Origin: Euborellia annulipes
Taxonomy: Eukaryota > Arthropoda > Insecta > Dermaptera > Anisolabididae
Reading direction: 5' to 3'
NCBI GenBank assembly: GCA_023213315.1
Contig: JAKCPI010001563.1
Location: 558,001 to 622,000, forward strand
Length of the DNA: 64,000 nucleotides
The notes under the pieces are model-generated. The model saw only the letters and a list, made by a program, of their open reading frames with translations. It searched no databases and had not been told where the DNA came from. This document shows, one piece after another, positions 28,901-43,900 of this stretch (its first letter is position 1; each line of letters begins with the position of its first letter). Made by a program: the position numbers and the translations under genes.

Positions 28901-31900
28901 GCAGAATTATTTTGGAGTTTGCTAAGCCAGAAATTCTTTGAATATTAAAAACAAAAAACAATTTTTTATCAATAGTTCCCTTTTATGGCTGCTGGTGAGG
29001 CGGTAAGCAGCCAAAAAATTTTTTTCTTCTTATCCTAGATGTTTGAGGTCGGTTACCCCTTCGTCAAGACTAATAAATTGTCAAGTAAAGATGAATTGTA
29101 TAATAATAATAATAATAATATAAATGATATATTATTGTGATAAGCGAAAAAAGGCGAAAGAAGAACTAAAAAAATTTTTACATTTCATCCTTGAATGCCT
29201 GCAACCCTCTCAGCGAAATTTTTTTTATTTTTATTTTGGCTACGGAATATTGTCAGATTCCCTCAATGTCAATGTGTATATATATATGTGTGTGTGTGTG
29301 TGTGTGATATTACTTCAACCATGTACAAAAAAAAAAATTTCAGAAATAATTTTTTCAAATCTCTAGGTATTTATTTATTAAAAGAATGTTTCAAATATGC
29401 AATTATAAATACAATAATGGTATAGGCGTAAGTGAAATGAAATTGTCAAAATGTCCAAGACAAGGTTTAAACAAAATTCGAGCGACTTAAGTGAGGGGCA
29501 TGCACGAGTGCAAACTCTGCTCGAAGTATTTTTTTGACAAATTTTAGTTGAAAAGTAAATAAATGTTATTACCTATTGGATATACCAAAATATAATTTCT
29601 AACAAATTTCAAACTGACGAATTCGATCTAGTAAAATTTAATTTACTTTTCTTGACATCCGATCCCCTCTTCCCCTTCTCTAAAGATATTACAACGAGAG
29701 AAATAAAAGACGTGGACGAAATACAAAATTTCACAATGACAAAATTCATATTTACCAAATATTCTTTTATTATTTAGAAGCTCTTTAAATTAAATTATTA
29801 ATAAAATTTCTTATCTTTAGCTAATTGAGTTTATTATAAAAACGAATTCGATTTTTTATTTCACCATCATTCAATGATTTTGTAAAGAATTACGATGCAA
29901 TTTTGATGTTTTTTTCTTCGATTCCAACGCTTTACTTTGCAATCCTTTGTCTTCAATGGAAAAACCTTAAAAATCATCACCAGGAATAAGTAGGAATATA
30001 GATCACCTAATAAAAAAAAAACACCTTTTAAGAACATTTTTTGAAATTTGTTTCCATTCAATTTAGTATACAAGATGGAGGGAGGGGGAATAGAGAAGGC
30101 CAATAAATTTCTTGAATGTAATTAGTTTTAGGAATATTTTTCCAAAATCCTCTCTTGCTTTGATATTCAATGTAGAAATTTTTTTTACTTTGGTATTAAA
30201 CAATGAATAAATATCTCTCTTCTCAATGGCACATGAATTCAAGGAATTAAATTTTTTCCTGACTTTTGTGGACAATTTCTGTTCAATTTATTTTATAGCA
30301 TCTAAGAGGCACAAATAAATGTTCTATCTATATTATGCCTGAGGAGCATGAATTTTAGATTATAGAAAAGATCAGTAATTATTATACTTTTCTTATCTAT
30401 AGTAGTGGCTGTATTGTGTTTATTGAGATGGATAAATTAATAACACTAGGTTGAGTTTCAAAAAGTTTTTATTTTTAGTTTATGCGCATTTAAACTATAA
30501 ATAAAAACTCTTTTAAACTTAACTTAGTGTTATTTGATAATTAAATGAGAATTTAATTAAACTTATATTTTTACAAATTTTGTTCAGAGAATTCAATTTG
30601 GCAAAATTTTAACTATAGGCTACAAAATATGGGGAGAAACAGCCAATAAATAGACTCTGTGTGCAGGTTGTAATCACCGGAGACGTTTCGGTTCTTTTAA
30701 TTTAAGTGGCATCTTCAGTCCTTGCTAAAAACATACACATATTATTTACATTGTATATATATATATAACAACAAATTACAAAAATTTTAATAAGAGGGTA
30801 TAAATGAGAGATGCAATCAAGTTTTTTTCTTTATTTATTTAATTTATATATTTATTATATTATTATAAGAGCTTCAATTCAACAATGTATAAAATCCACT
30901 ATGACACTTTCAAAATGACTTTTCGCCAGTTCTGAAGATGGTTCAAACACGGAATCGAAACGTCAGCTGTGTGAATTATTAGCTGCTCCGGGCCATAATT
31001 ACCCACTCGAAGATGAGATATTTTTAAATATTTTACTTTTCCAGTACACGAGTAGAGAGACGAATTTTAATTATATAATTTCATTTTAGTGCTTTGTTGA
31101 TTACGTCAGTCAAAAGACGTAAATAAATTTATTGCAAATTTGTTTTTTTTTTTTTGTTATTTATGCAAATTACTCCACGTCTTATTATCGATTTAATTCC
31201 TCCATAAATACTAATAATTAAATATTTTTGAATTTCCAATTTTTTGCTTAAATTATAAATTAAGTAAAGTGCCTTTTTTATTTATTGATATAATGGTAGG
31301 TATATAATAGAAAATGGTTTTTTTTATTATTAAATTAATTCAAGTTGTTTTATTCATCTTTCATCTTTTCATTTCTCCTCTTCATTCACCCCTCAACGTG
31401 TTGGAATTCGGATATTAGCATTTACATATTCTTCGTGTGTTGACTTCTGTTAGGAACAATTTTTACGAATTTGTGATTTGTTTTTATATTAAGTAATTTA
31501 TTAAAAAATATGGTGAGCTTCAAGAAGATGACTCGTCTGAGAATTTATCAAATAAAGAAAATGTCCATTCATATATTGAATCAATTCTGCAGGATAAGCA
31601 AAAGAAAATTGGATATTTATAAAAGCAATATTTGAAAATTACTTTCACTTTTTTATTTATTTAATAAAAAAAGTAGAGGAGACAATTTCTATTTTTTAGA
31701 CTTGAATGCTTTGGCTTTTCAATGAAATTGTTTTAATTCATTCAGAATGAGGGGATGAAGTCTTGTGAGTGTGATTGGGCGACCACGGGTTACTCGAGTT
31801 AAGACTGGAATTTTTTCATTCTCTTTTCTCTTCTTATATTCTTCTTTCTCCCTCTCGGTAGCCTTTTACTTTCTCTTACCCTATATATGAAATATATAGA

Positions 31901-34900
31901 GAGAAAGTATTCGATTCATGTCTAAAATTCGATGTCGAGGTTTTGATGGATCTTCACGTTTTTTAATTTCGATTGTCCGGCCAAGATATAATATAACTCG
32001 AATAAATTAATTTTTTTGAAAATTTTTTTCATTAGGTAAGTTAATAATAATTTAGGATATTTCTTGGGTACAGAGATGAAATTTTTTTAAGGTGCCTTTT
32101 CAATCAAGTAAATATTTTATTAATTTGAGGTAAATGACCGTCTTTATACTTTATAAAGTTGTCTAGTGGCTAATGTATGTATTTTAACAAAAGAAGTTGA
32201 AGCGGGCATTTTATTAATATTTACAACTAGCTCTAATGCAAATTCAAAATAATAGCAACAGAATACAAACAAAAAATAATTCTTTGAAAGACCTCAAGGA
32301 AAATTTCATAAAATTTTTATTTTTGTTCTCGCTACTCGATATGAATATTAATATGATGAAACTTTTAAACTCCTGTTTAAAAAAATATTTATTTTTATTT
32401 TGGGTATACTTGCATCTCATTTAAGTAGGAGAATGGAGTCAAGTCAGCCAAGAAAAAAAAGTAAAAAAAAAGCAGATTTATCTGTTGTCGTTTCGAGTCT
32501 TAAATTGTAATTTTCATTTATTCTCGCCTCCGGCTCTGAAGATGGCCTAGACCTGTGGCCGAAACGTCAGCCTAGAACGGCTACAATAAAAGAAATAATT
32601 TTGGCTGCATATGTCTTGGAATTTTTTTTTTTGGCTCCCTTAATAATAATAAAAATAATAAAATAATAATAATAATAAAATAATAAAAAAATAAAAAACT
32701 TAAAAAATAATAAACTTAATAAAGTAAATTTAATAAATTATTATCGCGGCCACAGGTTCCGAGGAAGAACGAGATCTGAGCTCGAAACGTCGAAAACTAA
32801 ATCTGCTTTTTTTTCTTAGCTGACTCCAATCTCCAAAATCCAGAAAAAGAATTAAGAATCTCTCATTTATTAGTAATCATTTTTCTAATCACAATTTTAA
32901 ATTAAAAAATTCCTCGCCATATTGAAGGAAAAAAGAAATTTGAAATTTATTTGAAACTAACAAAAAAAGTAAATATGCAAAAAATCATCTGCCATTGGAT
33001 ATGAATGATAAGCGCTTTCAGAATTCCTTCCATACGAATTGACCATAGAACATAAACAAAAACAAAAATTTGTTCTAATAGGATATTTTGCTTGGAGTTT
33101 TCGAGCTTCCTATTCAGGGGTAACAAAAGTATCACATAATTACACCAATTATATCTTTATATTCACAAGTATTGACGAGTGATGATGTTAATTTTAATTT
33201 TCAAGAAGTCTCTGGATCCCACTTCCGCCATCTAAGTTCATAAATAATTGTAAAATTATATAAATCTCCATATATATATGAAATTATGTTGTGATCTCAT
33301 CTTTATGAATAATAATGAGATATGATTGAAAGTGTAGGTGGTGCTAATAATTCATAATTAATGTCCTTCCTTTGTTAGTCATTCGAAAATTCACTAGAAA
33401 AGTGAAAGGGAAATTTTATATACATTTCAAAATCCAACTGTCAGGCCTCCTTTTATTTAATATATAGTATATTCTCCTTTGAATTTTAAACAAATCAAAA
33501 CCACGTGTCTCTTATGCACTCGCGGATAAAAAAAAGTAAAAATCGAAACACTTGGTTTCTTTTTAATCTATCTAATACTGTAAATGAAATAAAGTTGGCT
33601 ACGAACGCAAGTGAGGGGAAGTTGGCTACGAATGTAGCGACGCGAAGTTAGCCACGCATGTAAATAATACCTAACCCTCAGTGTTCATTGTTCAAAGTGA
33701 ATGCATCTCCCTGATGACGGCTGCAGAATCAGCAGCCGAAACGTTATATCTATTCTAATTAATAACACATTTTTTGTATTATTATTTGCTAAAATAAACC
33801 CGAAGAAAGAAAAAAATGTCTTTTATTTCTAATAAATATTGAAATTTATTAAATTTTTATTATAATATGAATTAATGTTTATATTTCTAAGTAAATTTAA
33901 TCAAATTTAAAAAAAATCTGTCAATATTAAATTTGTGCAACGGTTCGACATATTTTTAATTTGTTTAATTACTAATCAGCTGGTGTTGATTCTTCAAAAA
34001 ATCTCTTGTAAAGGAAAATTATTTTTACTACAATAAGCAATTTTTTTTCTTTATTTAACAGATATTTCAATTTTTAGCTGAATTTTAAAATAACTCAGAG
34101 TAGAGTAAAGACCGCTATAAAAAATTGACTTATACCCTTTGTCGGCATGCTATTAACATCTTCTAGTTTAAAATACCGTTTCAAGAAAATATGGAAGATG
34201 AGAACAAAAATTTAGCCAATCCGGCAAGAAAAAAATAATAATAATTTGACTAATTTGACACATTCAAGAAGGCAGAATTTAGCAACACGTACAAGAGCGA
34301 GCGAGAAAGGTTCGTTCAAGAATGCTGCCTTCCAAGCCAAGGGCGTCTGTACTTGACCGTATTTAATGAATTATATGCCAATTAAAGAATTGCTCTACAA
34401 TTCTTGTCTAACTCAAATGAGTTATTAAATCCCAAAGAGGTTTGGTTTTAACTTTTAATTTTAACAGGTACTCATTTCATTTGCTACAGAATTTAATCTC
34501 CTATAATTTATTTATATAATAAAGTCTATTTTAATTTTGGATTTATATACGAAAAAGCAGAGTAATTTTATAAAATTTGATTATTTCATTACATTTGATA
34601 ACAAGTTTTAACAAAAAACGGACTAAACCGAGCCAACAACTTTACCCACTATTCTAAGAAATAATTGTATTTTATTAATAAAATCAAAACACATAAACAA
34701 ACGCAACAATTTGTTGATATGCTAAATTTTCAAATTAAATAATGTTTTAACAAATTTAGTTACAAATACAAGTATTATATATCATTTTACTCGGGAGAAA
34801 TTCTAATATATGAAAAAAATTATGTTATATAAAAAAAAAAAAAAAAAAAAATTGCCCTCCCCTTAGGGCTTCACCTAATGATCCGATGTTTACCAAAAGC

Positions 34901-37900
34901 TTTTGACTTCTTGACCTTTACTTCTAGTTTATGTATGCAAAATTTCGAAACAATTGAATAAATGGTTTTGGAGTTTTTGTTGACAAAAAAAGTACCTCAG
35001 ACACACACACACACACACACACATCATTCCAAAAACTACTTAAATGAATTCAGGGGACCTCAAAACGCATTTTGGCAGCTTCAGTTCAATTTTGAATTTT
35101 TTTACGATTACATCAACTTTACCTACCCAACCTACGGTTGGTTGGTGGGCAAAGTTAAAAAAACCGATGAATGGACTTTTTCTATATTACTACTACTGTT
35201 TAATAAATTTTCTGTGTTCTCATCAATTTGTGGCCTGGGTGTGTCCTAATGGGAAAATTTATCTGTACCCCCCCCCCCCTTCCTCATACATAAAACTTAT
35301 CCTATCTACAGAAATATAAATTTTTAAATAATGACAATCAAGTAAATATTTAAAAATATTAAAAATCCCTCATAATTAGAAATAATACACTCTAAAATAG
35401 ATAAAATTTGAGAGAGAAGCAATTTTCTCATAAGTGAAAAGCAACGCGTTAATGGGCAGAATTGGATTAGCAGCGTATCAAAATACGGGATTTTTGCTGG
35501 TCACATTCTTTGCGTTAATCGCCTTGACCGAGACACGTGACCATATAAAGATTTAGAAAGAAAAAAAATGTATTCTTTTATGGAATATAAAATAAAAAAA
35601 AAATCACTCTCTACACGGTCCGCTCGCGGCCCAAGACTTTAAGAAGCGCTGCTTTAGGTCCAGCTAACTAAATGATTCCGTTTTCAAAAATTTTTAGTAC
35701 TCCTCCACCTGCGCCATCAAATTGTGATATTCAAACACAAATCCCGGTGAGTCATCCTAAATAAATTTTATTCTTCTATGTTTTTTAAAAGTTCGTCTTC
35801 ACCTTGTGTAATTAGTTATTATCAACAGAAAAGGCATTTAAATTTATAATTTTTAATTAAAATTTTGTGTTAATTTTTTTTGACTCTATGAAGACCTTGT
35901 CTCCTTGAATACACGACGGTTTTTAATACAAAGTACAAATTTTATATACTCCTATTAAAAAATTAAATTGTTAATTTGAATAGTTGATAATTTTATAGCT
36001 AATAGCTGTATTACCTTCAAGTGAATAAAAGGATATTTTATTCAATACAAAATTTCATATTTACGATTAAAAAAAATTCTGCTTTGAATTGCTTAAAATT
36101 TTATTTCCTCAGCGATCAAAGAGCTTAAAAGTTTATTTGGCAGAATCAATATTTAATAAATTTTCTGTTTATTTTCATAAATTCTTTTATTCCATGTCCA
36201 CTCTTTATATTGTTTCGCAAGTTTTCATCAAACATATAATTTGTAAAAATTCTCATAATCTAGTGACTATTTGTTCAAGTTTATTATGAGGTAATCTTTC
36301 AAGGACGAGAACAAAAAGGGTTTATTCGAGGTATTAACGAAAATTTCGTCAATAGAGAAATATAAAATCAAATCAAGGTGAGGGGATGAAAGGCCTTTCT
36401 AACTAAATATTTATTTATTTAATTCCTCGTTAATCACAAATTTTTTTTATTACACAGATAAATTTAAAAATAATTTAATTTTGAAATTTTAATAAGAAAT
36501 TCTTTGAATAAAAAAAATTGAAGATTAGCAAATGAAAGTCCGCACTCAACGGGACCACGAGTTTGCCGATCTAAGGCTTACACGCTCATATTATGCCGAT
36601 CCCGAACCACAATTTAAAAAAGAGTTTGAAATATGTTTCCTAATTTTATTGAATTTTGTCATCTCTACTCTATTTAATGAGACTTTAGTAATGTTTCGAA
36701 ATGAACTATAAAATATTTTTTTCAATTTTAGTAAATTAAAATGTTTTCGATCCTATGAAATATTAAAATTATAGAATTAAATAGTTGAGCAAGAACTTAA
36801 GAAATTTAGACAAGTACAGTAGGTGCATCTATACAGTCTAATGATGAGTTTTTTCATATTTTCGTTTGTTAGCCGAAATGAATTTTTCTCACTTGATAAG
36901 GGAATAAACCCCTGACTCCTACCAGATGAGGCGAATATTCTACCTCTGTGCTACCTCCCAATAGCAAATGATGAATTTAATTAATTTATTTTTATAGTTC
37001 TCCGGTCCTTGGTAAACTAATTAATTAAGATACAGGACATCCTCTCTGTGATTAAAATGGGATTTTTCTATTTAAATGATTCCCTGATTTTTTTAAAGAG
37101 CAAATTTCATTTAGGATCTCGTCCCCTTGGATTGTTGCTTCTCGCAATCATTACTCATTAGTTCTTATTTTATGTAATGAGCAAAATGTCCTTTTGAAAA
37201 TTCATAAAAAATACTGCACAAATAAAGTTTTCTTGCTTCTAGGTTCTAGTAAAAGATACTGCAAATTTAAAAAATGTTTACGGAGAAATTTATGATCTCA
37301 TTATGAGAGACATTTCTCCCGTTATCTATTAAATTCTATTAGCCGAGTGCGGTACTGTGGCCAAGTCGTAGGGTGGGTGCCGGGTAAAATTTGGCAAATC
37401 CGGGGTTCGATTCCCGGCGGTGCCAGGCTTTAAGAACTCGAAACACCCCGACTGAAAATCATAAAATATTTCCTAACTTAATTGATAATTGTAAATTAAA
37501 ATCAAAAATATTCTTCTAATGATATCATCTTTTGGAAATGTTTTTCGAATAGCACATCGCCAGTGGCGGATTAACGACTCTTTGTATTAACTCACTATTC
37601 TGGCATTGATCCAAACGGATGTTTCGTTTTATTTTAAAATTTCCACGGATAATAAAATTCTTAATAATATGACTTGGGGGGTGAGGGGGGAGGGGGTCAA
37701 ATGATAAAAATCTTTTTGTAAACATACTTTACATATTATTGGTGGCAAAGATAGCAGGTGGCCTTATGCCTGTTCAATAAATAAATAAATACTTTACATA
37801 TTATAGACGCGAAAAAATTAGTAATCAAACCCCGAGGGGTCATTTCACTCTTATATCACTCCATATTCAAAAGTATATTTATATTTGAATATTAGAGCAA

Positions 37901-40900
37901 TATTAGACATATCTCTATGTTAATTCACTATTTACAGTATATTAATAGGGACGCTCTCTGGAATTTTTAATAATTTTTTTAAATTATTTGAAATTTCTAA
38001 GAAAATTTTTATTAAATATATCAGTAAATAAAATATAGAGATGTTTATTTTTTGTATAATTCTAAATACATGGGATTAATATCCCCACTATCCCAAATCG
38101 ATTCGTTATTATTTGGATTCGCATCACTTAAATCACTTAGTATAAATAAAGATCCTTAGAGGACTGCACCGAAAATTGTTTAAAGTCAAAAAAACTTATT
38201 TTTTTGTTAATTTTGGCCAAGTTAGATGGATCAGTGTTCAGGTGTTGCTTAAAATCGTATATAATCAGCAGATAATTAAGTGAGGGCCTCTAGCCCTTAA
38301 AAGAAGAACTCTAAAAGCAGATGAGGCGCGCGTTAATTCATTCGGGATTTTATATAATTTTGTTATTTAAAAAAAATAAAGAATTTATGTACTGATATAT
38401 TAATAGCCAACGGGATCAAGCAGCCAGTAACTCGCCAGTATTATTCCCGAAGAAAGTCTTGAGAAATCCCCCCCCCCCCCCCGACACAAATTGCTCTCAT
38501 GTGATCATCAAACAAATTTTTCTGACATTCAACCAAGAAATATTTTTCCACATATAATAGGTAATTATGATAATGAAATTTATATTTCTTTTCATTTTAT
38601 TAAATTAAACAAATTTCATTTATATTTGATGATAATTGCAATTTATTATTCTTGTTTTAGAATTCTGATTGCGCGATTTTTATTTTGTTATTTATTTATA
38701 AATCACATCCTGGCCAAAAACAAGTTCTATTATAAGTTTTGTAAACTAATAACTATCTTGCAATTTGAAAGGAATTTTGGTTCGAAATTTTGCTTTCGAA
38801 ATAGTGAAACGATTTAGAAATAAATCACTCGTCTTATTTTTAAATTATTTAAAAAAAAATTTATTTTCCAAAAATCAGAGTTGGTAAATAAAAAAAATTC
38901 TCCCTCTCTAATTTATGGAATTATAAAGTATGAAATTTTATATTTGTGTTTAGATAAAAGTTTAATTACTTAAATCTGATAAGCAGAGTAAACACCTAAT
39001 TGCGGGAAAATTAGTGCTTGAAAATTTTATATAATTCGCTTACACTGTCGATGAAATAGTTGACCCATGATCTGAAGAAAAGCGCCACAATACCCCCGAA
39101 GATGATGAGTCCGATGGAAATGATTACGACAATCCCTGGGAAAAATGTTTTCAAAATGAATCATATTGTAATTATTTTAATACATGCAAAATATCAATTT
39201 TTCATAATTTAAATGTCATTTATGTATTTTATAAGACAAGCGTAAATAATGAACTAATTGAAACTTAACTTGAAAGGTGCTTAAAATTCCCGCAAAATTT
39301 TAAATAAAAAAAGTTTCTATTAGCGCATTTAAGTCCCTCGAGTTGCTTGTTTGTTTTTATAAATCATTTAAAAATTAACAACTAAAATAGGTCAGTAATT
39401 AATAAAATAAAAATAAATTGCTTGACTACTTACACCATTTCCTGAGAAATCCGCTGTTAAGTTTGGAACAGAGACTTTTATTGGGTCCTTGCATGTTCGT
39501 TCATAAATAAGAGAGCACAAGACAAGAGCGAAGAATTTGTAACTACTGGCAACTAACTGCAAGGCACATCTCACACATCGGCTTTAGACACGGAGCAACG
39601 ATTTGCGCTTCGAGGAGGTCTCTAATCGACTGACGACCATTTCCTCGCAGCTTTAGAAAGTTACTTAACTTCTATAGTCAGTTTGTAAAACATTCACTAG
39701 GCCGCAAGTTTAACTCGAGATAGAGAGGTTCTAACCTTGGTTCGAATGTTTCTTAGTTCGTTGATATGCATGCTTTTGCAAAGTCCAACCCCAGACTCTA
39801 ACGTTCAACAATATTTACCCTACTCTTGAAAAAAAAAAATTTTTTTTTTTTATCAATTAAAATTAAAAAAAAAATTAATTAATATTTATTTATTTTTTTT
39901 TATCTATTATCGGTGAAAAAATGAAGGTGAACATGTTGATGACGTCAATGCCAAAGACACGATTGACTAAACCACGTGATGATACTCACCTATGGAATAG
40001 TCACCTCAAGGCCTGCAGACAGATATCCTTTCCCAACATCTATTTCGACATGGATCATTAAAAAAATTTGACAATCACATACGTATATGATAAATTTTAT
40101 AAGAAATAACAATCCATTTCCTATGTGCAATAATAATATGGGGTGAAATTTTAATGGGGTGGAGAAGGGATAAAGCAAGTCCGTCCGATGCAAAAGGGAG
40201 GCGGGAGATATCAATCAAACAAAATATTTTTATAGATTCTGGTTCCTTACTTTGTTTGAAAACTTTTCAGTTTTAGTTGGTGAATTTTTTTTTATTTATA
40301 AAGGAGTGGGGTGGTCACTAAAAACGAGGGGATAAAGCAGTTAACCTTTGGTTGAAGACAACTCAGGTTCAAATACACTTTATAGCAAAAAAACTATTTG
40401 ACTTGCCACTTACTTGAGTAAGGAAACGGAAATCCACCTCAATATACTTCCATGAAAGTTGCTCCAAGAACTAACAAAACGCCACCAATAACTGAAGAGA
40501 GTATTATTTTTATACTACTCAGGGGCTCATAGCTTGTGAGTATGTGGATAGCGACCACGAGTTATCCGAGGTAGTTTTTTTCTCTTTATGCCAGTCTTCC
40601 TTTTGTGCGATATATGAGGCTCAAACACAAAAAAAAATTCTGAAGCCTTTTTTTGTTTTTATTTACAAAAACTAAATAGAAAAGAAAATCAGAAATGCCC
40701 GTGACGCGTGGCTCAGAGAGAACATTCGCTTCTTGTGCCTGGGTTCGCTTCCCTTCTCAAACGAGAAAAATGTATTTCATTTGAATTGGCTACCAATCAT
40801 TTGAAATTAATAGGGATGGGGTCTAAATGGCCTTAGATGCCGAAAAAGACCTTAAATAAATTTAAAAAAAAAAGAAAAACAAAAAAGAATTTGCAAATAC

Positions 40901-43900
40901 AAAATGAATTCTGATGTTTCGGGGCTCAAGTTGCATCCTTCCTCGAGGCCGACATTTGCTAAAAGTCAAGAGAACTGAGCTCTTCCCACACATCAAATAA
41001 TGCAATGCTCTTTTAAATTTCAATGTCAATTGATTAAAGATGGATGAAAATTATCCCAAACGTTGAAAATTCTAAGGAGACGGAGACTTCCAATTAGCTG
41101 ACTCTCCATCTATAACCTCTAAATTTTAAGTAAATACAACCAGGGCTGCCGAGAGAAAATTCTGGGGAAAATTTCATGAAAATATATTTACATAAGAGGG
41201 TAGAAAAACGAGAAACGCAGCTAGAGTTTTTTCTTTATTTATTTAATTCACACAGCTGACGTTTCGGTCCAGCATTTGAACCATCTTAGGAGAGGGATCA
41301 ACTATGTATAAAATCCACTGTGACACTTTCATAATGACTTTTCGCAAGCTCTGAAGATGGTTCAAATCAGTAGCGTAGCCAGGATTTCTGCTTGGGGGGG
41401 GGCCCAAAATTTTTATTAACCCCCCCCCCCCCTTCTCCAAGAAACTTCAAGTGGAGAAATTTTTTTTAGATAATATAATAATTATAAATAAAAAACAAAT
41501 AAAAAAAAATTTTTTTTCTTGAAATAAAAAATAATTTTAATACAAAATTCGTAAATATTAGAGATTTTTTCAATTATTTATAAGTTTTTTGTTAGATTTT
41601 AGAATTTATGAGAGTTAATAAAATAATTATTTAAAAAAAAAATAATTAGGGAAAACAATAGGTATTTTTTTGTTTTGGGGAAGGCTTTGGGGGGGGGGGC
41701 CCGGCCCCCCTGGGCCCCCCCCCCTGAATACGCCACTGGTTCAAATGCAAAACCGAAACGTCAGCGTGGGAATCAAATAAATAAAGAAAAAATTCTAGCT
41801 GCGTCTCTCATTTTTCTCCTCTCTTATGAATATAATATCACAGCTATAAATTGCGTTTTGTAAAAAATAGAGATTTAAGGTTGGACCTCAAAGGAACAGA
41901 GTCCCCTCTGATTAAAAAAATTTAATTGCAATAATTTTAACATTTTTTTTTTTATTATTTGGAATTTAAGTATGAAGCTCAAAGGATCCGAACTCCCTCA
42001 GAGGTTCCTGCCCCCCCCTCCCTCCCCTCTGTCTGCGACCCTGAATAAAATTCCATTAAAATTCTGTCATAATTCATATCTTCCTTTTCTTATAAACAGC
42101 TCAGAATATGGCTTGGAGTGACGATTCCTGAAATGGCTTTCGATTGTTGATGTTGTCTTATTATCAAGTTCTATATTATTATTATTATCACATATTTTAC
42201 GTTTCTTGCACGGGTTTTTAGTCTTATCCCTTCCTCGAGACGAACGGCCTTGTTAACATGAATGGAAATGTTGTTTACCAAAGAATGCAAAGTAAGAAAA
42301 GGACTCAGCAAAGACGTGCGTCTTATATATAAACACATAACATACAGTATAATAATAACAATAATGCAAGAGAACATCAAGTTTTACTAATATATTCGTT
42401 TTAAGCTAGTTGGCTTGGCTTTTCGGAGGGAGCAACAGCCACCAAGATCTTAAATAACAAGCAAGGGCAACCAGTGCTGAACCTTGGATGGGTGACAGCC
42501 AAGAACAAAGGCATCAGATTTTCTTCTTAAAAGGCCTCAACAATCAAAAAATATGCGAAATGATAAATAAATAAATAAATAAATAAAAGAAAATAAAAGA
42601 TTAATTTTAAAATTTTACATAATATAAATAAATCCGAATTATGAAATTTTATTATTTCAAACACTAATGAATTAAAAAAAATTATAGATAATATGCATAA
42701 AATATTTTTTAAAATGCATTTGCCTTTGACCAGTGGCTCAGAGGCTTCTGATGTTCAGAGTCGATATATACCCTCGTGAAACTCGCATAAATACAACCTT
42801 TGTTCAAAATGTTTCACTTGAAACCCACACCGCAATCCTTAAATTTAAGTAATAGTTTAATTGAATTTTTCAGGTTCCAACTTCAGAAGTTCTCTTATAA
42901 GTGGGTCGGATTTTAATAAAATTGGAACTGAGTCTTGATACAAAATTTCAGATCAGAGAAGGATTTATATAAAAATACAGGCAGAGCATGTTAAATAAAA
43001 TTTGATAATATGAATCTAAAGTTGTTGCAATTAAGTAAATAAATAAAGGACGTAATTGTGAAGCAAAATGAGTAAAATTGCCCAGACACACACACACTGA
43101 CTAAAAGAGAGAGAGACAAGCGTGAAAATAATGAAATCATCTTCGTAAAGACCATAATTCATGTTCATCCATCAAAATCACGCAATGTCATATTTTGGTA
43201 TCATTACATTACCGGTACTTTTCTCTTCTATGAGTCAGACGGTAAAAATTGTAAAAAACAAAATATTAATAATTATCAATCATTTATTTATAATCAAGTT
43301 TATTTATAGATTAAGAACGAAGTTAACGGAATTATGGTCTCCTAAGCACAGCAATGCAGCGGGACATTTATTTACCATATTATTATTTAAAAGCCAAGTT
43401 ATAATAATAGTATTGAAAGAAACAAATTTGAATATACTGTATTTATTTATCAGTGTTATAATGTTATCTACGTGAAAACAAAACTTTAACTTAAGCCTTG
43501 AAAAACAAAATACATACCTATTAGAATATTGTTTGTTTACACTAACAAATATTTATAAATGCTAATTATTGATTTCAAATCACAAAATGCATAGATGGGC
43601 ATGGGGTAATTGGACTGCTTATACTCTATTTAATATAACTTCAGTATTTTTTGCAGACTGTCGTCATTAAGATGATCGAAAAACGGAGGGCAGTTTAAGA
43701 GGATATGAGCGAAAAATTTCTAAATTTTACTAAAATATCTTAGATACTCGAACACGGTAATATTGGTTTTATTTCTAGTACTCATAAAACAAACGCAAAT
43801 CTCCGCCTTTGTGACAGTGGCGCAACCAGGAATCGACTGTGGGGCCACCATAAATTCATGCTCTAGAGCAGTGTTTCCCAACCTTTTGGGATATCATTCC

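Larger units (their letters stand above)
22958..39043. other. 16-kb intron 2 of the receptor gene
   Basis: No exon found. It holds palindromic MITEs (23575, 26314), a dead mariner (25690-26030), elements with hammerhead-like cores (27944, 30679, 30927, 32532, 33711), a tRNA-like sequence (37341), and (TG)n at 29287 and (AC)n at 34999. Confidence 0.7.
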
